The notes under the pieces: generated by a model
Told to the model about the DNA's origin: nothing
Database searches by the model: none
Seen by the model: only the letters and a program-made list of their open reading frames with translations
Made by a program: the position numbers and the translations under genes
NCBI GenBank assembly: GCA_030248215.1
Contig: JASANG010001404.1
Coordinates: forward strand, 51,459 to 115,458
Origin: Enoplolaimus lenunculus
Taxonomy: Eukaryota > Nematoda > Enoplea > Enoplida > Thoracostomopsidae
Direction of reading: 5' to 3'
DNA: 64,000 nt
Shown here: piece by piece, positions 33,801 through 45,800 of the stretch
Layout of the letters: each line of letters opens with the position of its first letter
How positions within the stretch are numbered: the first letter of the stretch is position 1

Positions 33801-36800
33801 TGAACAATCTGTTTGTCTTACTTCTGTGCCAATTTTGAGATCTGTAATGCTTCGTACACGATAAAAGATTTGATTTTACCACCGAAAACATTTTATAAGG
33901 TAGGGTGAACACGTGTCAAATTTTAAAATTGTCACGCATTAAGCCTACCGTAACGCAAAAAAATGCATCAACCCTACGCTAACGCATGTTACAAAATGCT
34001 CCGCGACACGTATTAGAATAGGGCTGTGACATGTGCTAGGGTAGGATTAACGCAATTTTTGCGCGTTAGGATAGAATTAACTGATGACAATTTTGAAAAT
34101 TGACACGTGTTACCACTAGCTTATAGTGTTTTCGGTGGCAAAATGAATTTTTTTATTGTGAACGATGCATAATTGCAAGAGTTTGTCAATTCGTCAATCA
34201 ACCGCTAACTGGTGATATTTGCTAATTTGCATTTGAGAATATAGGCCTTAGAATGTCTAAAAATTTCAGGACCACAAGTCGGTGTGTCGCTCGTGCTCAA
34301 AGCTCCAGCATCAGTTGAGTTCTATCGAACTGTCCTTTTAACTGGATGCCGTTCAGTTGAACTGGACATTTTTGACGGAACAAACAACGAACCAATCATA
34401 ACGCATCGATTTCCGTCAAATTGTGAAACAATTATGCTTAAAGTATAATGATATCACTCTTGCTTTTAGAATGCAATTATAATGTACTAAGTTGAGATAT
34501 AACACGGTTGACACGTCATTACTTTACCGGAATTTCTGTTCCGGTCGGAATATCAGTAAGAAAATTTGAATACTGTTCCGGTTCGTGTGCCGATATTTGG
34601 CCCATGTTAAGATCAGGGGCGGAAAGTTTTTGTGTGGGACTAAAATAAAGTAAGGTTAATGTTTAGACTAATTTCTTTGTTTGGCTTAGGCTTAGACTTA
34701 GGCTTAGGAATGTGCTTATTCTTACGCTTAGGCTTAGGCTTAGGCTTTGGAATATACTCATTCTTACGCTTACGCTTAGGAATATACTCATTCTTACGCT
34801 TAGGCTTAGGCTTAGGCTTTGGAATATACTCATTCTTACGCTTAGGCTTAGGAATATACTCATTCTTACGCTTAGGCTTAGGCTTAGGCTTAGGAATATG
34901 CTCATTTTTACGTTTAGGCTTAGGCTTAGGCTTAGAGTATGCTTATAATTACTGTCCCCCCCCCTGTTCTTTGCGTTGGCCAACTGGAACTTTTACGGCA
35001 AGGTGTCAAATTATGAAAAAATCGACTTAAAACCAAAAGTTTCGTATGGAAATTTTTTTACCACATCTTGAAGATTCTTTCACAACTTTTATTCCGGCTG
35101 TGAACGTTAATTTTATTTCAAATTATTCAGCTCATACTTTTTCGTATAACTTGAAAAGGTGGTTTATGACAACCCAAAATGGTCGACGAACAGCATATTT
35201 TATTTTTTGGTATGGTCGATGAACAGTAATTCGGTATACCGGATGCCGTTTCAGTGAAAAAATAAAATACTGTTCCGGTTCTTGCTTCCTGTGAAATGTG
35301 GCTCCTGTTCGAACCCTGCTTGATGCGTTTGGATATTTGTTGGTCGCTATGATGACCCTGTGTACGCCTCTTTGTTAACTTAAGATTTTAATTATGTTGC
35401 TGATGTTGCTTCTTTTATTGTTGGATTAAATTTAATAACTGAGAACAAAAAAAGACAAAAAATCATTTAACTGTGTTTGTAGTATATATATAATTCAGGG
35501 TGCAACCGGAATTCCGGTTTCGGTTTCGGTTCCGGCATTTTTTCACCTTCCGGTTCCGGTAAATTTTTACCGGATTTATAAATTCCGGTGTTAAAATTTG
35601 GCCGTTTTCTTAACTTTGCTAAATTTTAAGAATCTCTTTTGAAAGCCACTTGTACTCCGAATATAAGCCATTGATGGTGGATTTCACTTCAGTCGACGAC
35701 GGAAATCTAAAATACAACAAATAAAATAAATACCTATGTTCGACTAAGGTTATTTCACAAATAATAGAGCAAAAAATAAGATTAAAATGAAATTTTTGGT
35801 GAAATGCATTTTTCACTTTCCGGTTCCGTTTCCGGTTCCGGTAAAATTTTCAAATTCCGGTTCCGGTTCCGGTAAATTGTAATTCCGGTTGCACCATGAT
35901 TGTTGTTGTTGTTTTAGGATGTATTGGAAGCGATCGCTGAATGTGCATTCAAAGCAACTCCGTATCCGTTGATACTTTCGTTTGAAAACCGCTGCGAGTA
36001 AGTTGAAATTTAAATACTTTGCAGTTGTATTTCAAACTTTCGAAGACATATTTTTCCAAAAGTATGTATAAGTAACCTTTTATTGTCTCTTGAGAAGGTT
36101 CGAGGAATAATATATTTCTGGTTTGTTTCGTTGATTATAAGCACTTGCTGTCCAATTATATTGCTATTGACTTAAAAGTAGATGAAAGAAACGTTAGTAA
36201 ACGAAAGATGAAGTAAAATAACCCACAAACCAGCAGTTGCTGCCGTGTCTTCAGCCAACCTTTACGTAACGTTCACTTTTGATCCTATTAGGCATCGTCC
36301 AACTCGATAATTGAACTCGAGTTCATTTTCAATCGTAAAAACACGTCTGCAATAGTATTAACCAGTTCAAAAAATCAAAGTTGCGTTGAACTCAATTCAA
36401 TTTCGTGCTTTTAGTTTAGCACCAAATATGAGCTTAATTCATGCGTCATATGTAGAATAAATATCCGTATATTCGGCCAATGTCGGGCACCATCCCGGTA
36501 TTGTCATTGTAAAACATTGACAGGATTCAAGGATTGGTCGATGAATCTTGGCCTTAAAAATGAAATGGTTCAGCGTTTACAGGTTATTGGTCCGCTTATA
36601 ACCTTGAAAGTTGACCAGTATAACTCTAACGGCTGAATCATTTCTTTTTTAATGCGATGGAGAGAAAATTGAACCGTGAAAAACAAAATGGTTATAGTTA
36701 ATGATTACAGTTTTGTGTGACGAAAAAATAAAGTTTAGTTTACTATCCGCCTATCGCCAATACATATCGTTATATCGAAAAATTGTATTTTTGGCGTGAA

Positions 36801-39800
36801 TATAACCCAATAGCATCCAGTTTAACCGAAATTGTACATGGTCCTTCAACCTTATCGACACCAATAACATCGATTGGATTTTTTCGTGTTGTCGGCCGGG
36901 ATTACAGGGTAAGTTTCTCACTGTAATTGGACTATTGGCTGGTTTTCTGGTAGCGGGAACTTTTTACGGGTTGATAATGACGCGGATCTCCGTCCGATAG
37001 TTTACCCTCCCAGTATTTGGGGGACTGCGTCATAACCCACCCTATAACAAACGTCAGCCAATTTTTTGGGTAAATGGCTTCAGCAAAGGCAAGTCTTCGC
37101 GTGCACCGAAGGGGTGCACTTCGAGCCAATGTCACCAAGGAAGTCAAACGGGCTGAGTCTATTTCAGCCGGGGTAGGCCCAATCGATATTGAGGCGGCTC
37201 AAACTTGCGTTACTAAGCTCAATGATTATCGCACTAGGCTTAAAACGCTTAACGAGGACATCGGCTTGTCGCTAGATACGGAGGCGGCCATAGCTGAAGA
37301 CATCGAAAAAGCGTCTGAAATCGATGAGAAAATTCTAGATACGGTCGCTAAGCTTACTACTAAGCTCTCTACTTCTGCATCCAGCTCCACAACGCATCCC
37401 TCCGAGGCAGCTCACAATTCATCGTCGAATTCATATATCAACGCGGGGCATGGGGCTTCGGTTAAGCTGCCCAAGTTGGAAATCAGGAAATTTTCGGGGG
37501 ATCCTTTGAAATGGGACGAGTTTTGGGATAGTTTTTTGTCCACTATCCACGACCACCCCAAGCTTTCATCAGTAGACAAACTCAAATATTTGCGGGGTTT
37601 TTTGGCGGGGGACGCCCTGCGGGTGGTGGATGGATACCGCCTGACGGCGGAAAACTACTCAGTCGTTGTCGATGTGTTGACGGAGCGTTATGGCAACAAA
37701 CAGTTGGCCATTTTCGCCCATTTCGAGGCGATGTTGGCCCTCCCCGCGGTTACCCACGACTCCCAAAAGCTGCAGTCTGCCTAGTCTGATTGCCCTTGGT
37801 CTGCCAGAGGACACGTTCGGACAGGTGTTCACACCAATTATTCTGTCCAAATTGCCACAGTTCGTCAAGATGGAGTTGTACCGCAAGCACGGATCGGAAC
37901 CATGGACGTTGAATAGTCTCCGCACGTTGTTGAAGGATGAGATTCGGGCTTGGGATTGGAGCCAGCGTACGTTTGGCCCAGGCGCTTCCGGTGATCGGGC
38001 AGGGTCCACTCGTGATCATCACGGCGGTAACGGCCACAAGCAGCAGAATCGATTTTCGCAGGGAAAATCGAATTCTAGTTCGGCGTCCCTCCTCCACAAC
38101 AACGCGGCGAACAACTCGTCAGCGGGTCCCAAGTGCATCTATTGTGGGGATTCCCACTACAGTGACCAGCGCCAGACGCATCCGTCGGTGTCTTCTCGTC
38201 GAAAGCTGTTGAATGGACGTTGCTTTATTTGTCTCAGCAATGGCCACGTCGTCAAGAACTGTTCCAATTCCCGCGCTTGCGTCTACTGCAAAAAGTTAGG
38301 TCATCATCGTAGCTTGTGTTTGTCGAAATTCGGATCGAAGTCGGCCGTCGCGAAGTCGGAGAGTTCGATGTTGTCGGGAGAGGCCGCACCGTCGCTGTAC
38401 GTTGCTCCCGCGACTCCGGTGAACACCTCGTTGCTTTCGCACGACGAACAGGTCGTTTTACAAACAGCTTTCGCAACGGTTCGAGGAAATCAGTCCGCCA
38501 AGGCGCGCATGTTATTCGATACGGGTTGCTCCCGTATTTTTGTCGCCGCACGTGTCGCCAAGGCGATTGGTGCTCGCCCGAAAGGGTCCGAGTATATATC
38601 GACCGCCGGATTTTCTGACACGCAGAGACGCACCAGCAAGTACAACATCGTCGAGTTTGACGTTGTTTTGGCTGACGGATCGTCGAAGACGCTGACTGCA
38701 AATGTCATAGAAGAGATTTCGTGTCCGATTCAGAAGGTGGCGTTGGATCCGGCGAAGTATCCGATGCTGAAACAACTTGTGTTACCCGATACCGTTAGCA
38801 AGCGGTCTGAAATGGTTCCGGTTGTCATCTTAGTAGGCATTGACTACTACTATGACTTTGTTGGGACGTCGCGAGTCCAGTGCGTCGATGGGCTCAACTT
38901 GTTGCAGTCGTCTCTGGGGTTCATCGCGGCCGGAAGAATCGATGCTGGCGGTATTCCCAGCAAACACTGTGTCGCAACCATGCATCTCGCGGCTAGCGTC
39001 GATTCTAATGTTGCTGTAGAGCGCTTCTGGAGTCTGGAAGACATCGGAGTGAAACCACCGTCGACGACGAATAACGACGAAGAAGCAATGCGATTGTTCA
39101 ATGAGTCTATCCAACGTGTTGACGGCCGGCATTCCGTGTCCTGGCCAATGAAGCCGAACGCTCCGACGTTGCCCGATAACCACACTCTTGCGTCGATGCG
39201 TCTGTCGTCGACTTTGAAGCGACTTGCGGCCGACAAGGCATTGTTCGATGCGTACAACCAGACCTTTCTCGATCAAGAGGCGAAGGGCGTCATCGAACGA
39301 GTTCCAGCAGGTGGAAGTTCGTTTCCAGTCCACTATGTTCCACATCATGCGGTCGTCACTCCTGGCAAATCAACCACGAAAGTCCGCATTGTGTATGACG
39401 CCTCTGCAAAGGCTTCGAAATCCAGCCCCAGTCTTAATGATTGCATGTACCGGGGGCCATTAATCCTCGATGATCTGTGCGGGTTGTTGATCCGATTCCG
39501 TCTACACGCAGTTGCACTCGTCAGTGATATCGAAAAGGCGTTTCTACAGGTCGGTCTGAATGCAGATTCTCAGGATGTCGCACGATTCTTGTGGATCAAC
39601 GATCCCGAGCGACCTACTCGTGGCGACAATCTCGTCGTTTTTCGCTTTGCTCGGGTATTTTTCGGTGCCGTGGCGAGTCCATTTTTGCTGGCGGCTGTGG
39701 TGCAGCACCATCTGCAGCATTCCTCGTTGGCAGCGGCCCAGGAAATTTTGGGCAATATTTACGTCGATAACGTCATCACTGGTGTAGCGGACGATGTTGG

Positions 39801-42800
39801 AGCAAAGACGTTCTACCGCGACGCCAAGACGCTTTTCAACGATGCTGCCATGAACCTTCGCGAGTGGTATAGCAACAGTCAGCAGTTTGTTGACTCCGTC
39901 GATACTGTCGATCGAGGGAAAACGGACACGACGAAAGTGCTCGGCCTCCGATGGGATACCAAGCGAGACGTGTTGTCCTGCACGTCATTCAGTGCCGCGA
40001 CCGAAACGGTTGTCACCAAGCGGGTGATGCTGAAATGTTTGGCTAGCGTTTTCGACCCTTGCGGTTTCTTTTCGCCTGTTACCATAGTTGGCAAGCTTAT
40101 AATCCAGCAGCTGTGGCAAGACAAGCTTGGCTGGGATGACAAGCTACCTGATTCGACGGTTGACCAATGGCGAGAGGTTGCTGCAAGTTTGCAAGGAGTC
40201 GCCGACAACGAGATCCATCGGCGTGTAGATCCAGGCAGTGGTATTCCTGCCTCGTCGCGCCAACTTCACGTCTTCTGTGATGCGTCTGCCAAAGCGTATG
40301 CGGCCGTGGTGTATCTACGTGTTGCCGTTGGTGGTCGGGTGTCGTCGAAGCTCGTCTTTGCGAAATCACGCGTGGCACCGATCAAGCCTTTGTCAATTCC
40401 AAGGCTGGAGTTGATGGCGATGTTAATTGGAACGCGTGTGATCCAGTTTGTCGCTAAGGAGCTACGGTTGCCGGTGGAGAAGAAGGTTCTCTGGAGCGAT
40501 TGGCAGTGTGTATTACACTGGCAGCGTAAAGAGGTCATCACGACTCGGTTTGTGAAGAATCGCATCGACGAAATCAACTCACATGGCGACATCGTGTTCC
40601 GGTACGTTCCAACCGCATGCAACCCCGCGGATCTATCGTCACGTGGCTGTCACATCGATCAGCTAGCCAGCAATGCGCTATGGTGGAATGGGCCACCATG
40701 GTTGATCACCGAAACCGAGTGGTCGGAAAACATTGACGGCACAATGGTGTTGCTCAACGACGTCGACGCCGAAGAGCAAGAGCGCCCTGGTCGACCAGTC
40801 GAGACAACGCAGGTGGACGACAGCGATGTGTTCCGGCTCGAGCATTTTTCGAGCATGAGGAAATTGCTTCGGGTTACCGCGTGGGTTCACAGATTCGTCA
40901 ACAATTGTCGTGGGCAAAAACAAACCGGACCGCTCCGGGTGGAAGAGTTGTCGCACTCCCAGATATTTTGGGAACTTCGAGTGCTGCGATCGAGCTTCCA
41001 GGACATCTTCGCTGTCAGAGCAGGATGTTGCTTACCGTCGAAGTACAAACAGCTTCAGTTTTTCATCGATCCCAAGGGATTCATTCGATGCGGTGGTCGG
41101 TTGCAGTACGCCGACATTGATGACAATGCGAAGTTTCCCAAGTTGATGCCCAAAAATCATCGATACACAGACTTGATCATCGATGAGGTCCATCGCAGTC
41201 TTCGCCACGCTGGTACGACGCATACGTTGTCGCAAGTCCGGTACAAGTACTGGATCATATCGGGTCGATCGCAAGTGAAGCGTGTGATAAAGTCATGCAT
41301 GACGTGTCGTTACATCCATGGTGGCAGCTTTCGCGAGCAACCGATGCCGCCGTTGCCAGAGTTCCGAGTAGAACAATGTAGACCCTTTTCGTCTGTCGGC
41401 ATTGACTATCTGGGTCCGCTGCTGATCAGGCCAAAGGGGCAGCCACCGTCGAAGGTTTGGGTTTGTCTCTTCACGTGCACGGTATGTCGAGCAGTGCATC
41501 TAGAAGTAGTCGAACAATTGACGGCCGAACAATTTGTGCTGTGTTTCCATCGATTTTGCGCGTTGTATGGCTCGCCACGATTGCTCATCACCGACAACGC
41601 GAAACAGCGCCAATGCAATGTTTGGCAAGCTGTGGCGCGACGTCGTGGTGGATGCGACCGTGCAGGATTTTGCTGCAACACATGGTGTATCCTGGAAATT
41701 CATCACGGAGTTATCGCCATGGATGGGGGATTTTATGAACGCATGGTCGGGGTTGTGAAGTCCTCCCTCAAAAAGTCGTTTGATTCCCGATGCGTGTCCT
41801 TTGTTGAGCTCCAAACGATTGTCGCTGAAGTGGCCGCAATAGTCAACACTCGCCCACTTGTCTACCCCGACCCCGACCCCGAAGTACCGCCATTAACACC
41901 GTCGCATTTCATCGGGGGTCCCAAGGTCGGGTTTCCTCAATATAGCGACGATGGCGTTGATTACATCCCGAAACCCACCACACCGGACGATTTGGTTTTG
42001 CGATGGAAGCGAATCCAGGGCCTCCTGAACGGCTTCTGGAAAGTCTGGCGGGACCATTATCTCTTAGAGTTGCGTGCCCACTCCAAAACTGTGAAAAATA
42101 GGAACAACAGCAAGGAATCGCCTCGCATTGGTGCTGTTGTTGTAGTTACAGACAATTTGCCCCGTAACAAGTGGAAATTAGCCAAGATAGTCGGGCTAAC
42201 TTATGGCCGGGAAGCGGTCTGTCGCGCAGTAACTTTACAGTTATCGAACAAAAAAATCAATAAATCGGCCCCTTCGCTTGTTATTTCCGCTGGAGCTAAC
42301 AACTTTTGACAGTGGGAGGGCTGCTGTCTCGCAGAAGCCGACGTCCGCAGGGGACGCAACAGGCGAAACTCCTCAGCCAGGCGGAAGCAATGATTACGTT
42401 TCTGAATGTTCGCTGGAGTTATAGGGTCTCTGAGTGGACATTTCACTCGTTTTGCCGCGGGCAATTTTTTCGCTCAACAATCAAAAATAGTAGTTGCCGC
42501 CTACATTTGTTCGAATGAAACTAGGGTAACTTTGTCGTTATCCGGAATGGGTATTCCATTCCCGGATGTTGTTTCTGACGTTTAAAAATTTCGAAATTTG
42601 TTGTTCTGAAGGAGAACATTTTTTCTCGGGAGTGTCGTTTCACGAACACGACGAGCGGATTCAGCTTAAGAAAAAGTTCTGGTAGAGAAAATTGAACCGT
42701 GAAAAACAAAATGGTTATAGTTAATGATTACAGTTTTGTGTGACGAAAAAATAAAGTATAGTTTACTATCAGCCTATCGTCAATACATATCGTTATATTG

Positions 42801-45800
42801 AAAAATTGTATTTTTGACGTGAATATAACCCAATAGCATCCAGTTTAACCAAAATTGTACATAGGGTGCATTGACCGATCCTTCGATCCCGTCAATCCTA
42901 ATAACGGCCTTATCAAAAGAAACTGGTTCACAGCGTTTAGTGTTACTTTGATCAACTTTCCAGGTTGTATTTTTGAAATTTTAAAATTTAAGAACTACAA
43001 GCTGGAACGTTGACCAGTGTAACCCTAAAGGCTGAACCATTTCGTTTTTAAAGCCATTATTAGGTTTCACAGATGAATCCTTTGATCCTGTCAATCCTAA
43101 TGAGGTCCTTAAAAAGCAAATGGTTCACAACGTTAAAGGGTTTGGTCAAGTTTTCAGGTAGTAATTTTAAATTTTTTATTTTCAGAACACAACATGCGAC
43201 GGTTGCAAAGCTATGCAAAGAAATACTTGGACCGTGGCTGCTGACCGAACCGATTAAAGGCTATCCGGTAAGTCGAATTTAATATAAAATCAGATTTAGA
43301 CTGGTTTACAACTGTTGATTCTTGATTTCTCCAATCAAACTTTTTCAATAATTAATACTTTTTGGAATGATTGTTGATGTAGAATTATTTCTTGATATAT
43401 TTTTCAAGTTTTTTTGCTAAAATTTATATTCCTATAGTAAAACCTTTGGTTAAACGTCTATTTCTACGAAATACTTCTGCTACGAGCGTTTGCATCCATA
43501 TTTTGATTGGTCCGTTGAAATTTAGTGTCAAACTCAGATCCTACGTGTTTCGTATGTCACCCTTCTCTGGCTATGGCGTTGAGTGACTGCAAAACTTGCA
43601 TTTGCAAAAATATTGCAGTTGCACGTACAACTCGCATTCGTTCATTCTCTGTGTTTAATTTGATTTCAGCTCGAACCCGGCTTGCCGCTACCGTCGCCTG
43701 AATTGTTGAAATACAAAATTTTAATTAAAAATCCGATGTATCAATCAATAATTGGACGAAATAGTGAATTTTTTGTACAAAGCCGACAAGCATCCGGTAA
43801 CGAAATATAGAAAATGAAATTTTAGAACCACTCAGGCCCTATAGAGACAGATCACCTTGCTAGAGGAGCTAAAAATTTTCAGGATGGGCATAGCATGGTT
43901 TCCGTTGATTTACAAGCACGGTTGACGATTTTCTATGGGGGTCAAAATTTTTCCTGGGGGCTGAACCACACTCCTTGCCGCCCTCCTGTTGGCGATGGGT
44001 CCGGAATTACTAGTACGATATTTAACATCGAATTCTAAAATGTGCACGGCCAGTGCCGGTTGAACCGCCACCCCCCAAACCCACCATATTGGGAGGGGCG
44101 ACCCTGGTGGCTCCATTTTGGCAAACTAAATTTTTTTCGCTGACCACGAAGTTATAGAGATTTAAAACATTTTATTTCGGGTACCCCTCGGGCCTGTTTG
44201 GGCGGAAACACCAACTACCTTAACGCCGGCCTTGAAAACGGCATTTGTTGTCAGTAAATAATACGTTTTCACGCCAATCGAACTAGAAAATTATGGAGAT
44301 GCCGAAATACCTTACCGAAATAACCCGGAACAGTTGTAAGAAGTTAGCAAAATTTAAGATTTTGACGTTCGCAACGGTAAACATGAGAGTTGTCGTTACG
44401 CGATACCGTCGTCGTATACACAGATCTGTTGCAACATTGGGCCAATGTATAGAATACGACCGTAACCGTAGTATAAGCATATTTCCTAGCCTAAGACAAA
44501 GTCTTAGCTTAAGAATGAGCTTATACTTCAACGTAAGCCTAAGCTAACAAAATTAGTCTAAAGCTTACGTAAGCTTGCTCTATTGCAGTCTCACAGAAAA
44601 ACGTTCCGCCGCTGATCCTTACACGGATCCAACATTGACATCAGCTTGAAAATTTAATAATGCTTTAATGATTGCTTAAAATTGTAATGTTGTTTAGCGT
44701 AAATCGAAAGCTGAGTGGCATTTTTGGTGTTTGTTGTATTTTTCTAGTGAAAACGATCCGAACGGACACGTCTGGAGTTTCCATTCAGTCTTCAGTGTCT
44801 CCATCACCTCGAGTTCAGAAACAATCCACAGTGCCGGAAAAATCATCCGTATGCGAACCGCATAGTCCAGGCCCGAGCGAGTCGAAGTAAGGATTGAACC
44901 GAGTTGATCTTGACTATGGATATTTAAAAAATATTTTGTTCATCGCAATGAGCCCCCTACCCTGGAATTTTTGTGGGGACCCACCTTAGCCAACTGCGGT
45001 ACTGTCGTTATGACCGGCATAGAAATGTCTGAGACATCGAAAATCGTGCTATTACTATTACTTATTTAAAATTACTACCTGTGCTCGCAATGTAAACTTC
45101 GATTGTTTCTGAACAGCTGTGAAAAAGCAACAACATCAACCAGCAACGACCGTGCCACGACACCAAAGCTAGCGAGACACGCATCAACGCCGTCATCTGC
45201 CAACAAATCGAAAGACGCTTGCAGTAATGTGGCATTTACGCAATTTGAACTCGCTGCTGCAGCCGCAAGCGTAGTCGCATCATGCGGCGACAACGTGCGA
45301 ACCGCAGCGAATCGTAATAATCGTCGCGATGTTGTCGATCCACAACGACGTCGCATCGCGACACATAATCGTGACGATGTCGACAGCGACGAAGACGTCG
45401 ATTACAGTGACGAAGTCGGCGACGCTGGCAATGTCGTCAATCGCGATGACGTCATTAATCGAACTGACGTTACCGAAATCGATGACGTCAGCGCAATCGA
45501 TGGCGCCGCCGCGTCGACGTCGGCCGCAGACGCCATCGACACGTTTGCTGACGTCGACGCCGAAGATAACATCTCTGACGCTGACGTCGACAGTTTTGTG
45601 TCTGGTGTTGACGACGTTCGCGATGATACGTTATCGACGCGCTGTGGCGATAATGACGTCATCGCAGAGACTGCGAGTGTTACTGGCGATACTGATGCAA
45701 ATGAGACGATCAAATCGACCACGTCATTTGCTGGACATTGTCGCAATTCAAAAGCGTTTCAAACGAACTCAGCGAAAACATCGTCTGTTGATGTATGTAA

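Larger units (their letters stand above)
32995..34269 (+). other. PLCB intron 9
   Basis: The first ~700 bp show no recognised repeat. Then comes a MITE-5 (33701-34247) split by a hairpin element (33875-34145), ending about 20 bp before exon 10. Confidence 0.7.
34443..35917 (+). other. PLCB intron 10
   Basis: Contains MITE-1 with an enlarged TTAGGC interior (34598-34981) and MITE-6 (35506-35898), which ends only 19 bp before exon 11. Confidence 0.75.
36658..42861 (+). mobile_element. BEL/Pao LTR retrotransposon
   Basis: About 6.2 kb, same orientation as PLCB. Two short LTRs (181-182 bp) flank an internal region with a tRNA-type primer site right after the 5' LTR ('TGGTCCTTCAACC'), a gag-like frame and a large pol-like frame ordered zinc knuckles, protease, reverse transcriptase, RNase H, integrase, the BEL/Pao order. 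LTRs differ at about 3% of sites, so the insertion is fairly young but not recent. Nearly whole, with perhaps one to three apparent breaks. No clear target-site duplication seen. Confidence 0.92.
35998..43185 (+). other. PLCB intron 11, hosts the BEL/Pao element
   Basis: 7.2 kb, the largest intron. The LTR element lies inside a palindromic repeat whose two halves are at 36495-36657 and 42862 onward. Exon 11 ends phase 2 and exon 12 begins with the completing base, so splicing across the insertion keeps frame. Confidence 0.9.

Noticed and set aside
34659-35030. 123-codon forward and 106-codon reverse open frames
   Set aside because: They lie over the TTAGGC minisatellite of a MITE-1 copy.
38252-41814. 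Many open frames in other frames and on the minus strand within the BEL/Pao element
   Set aside because: They are shadows of the GC-rich pol-like frame.
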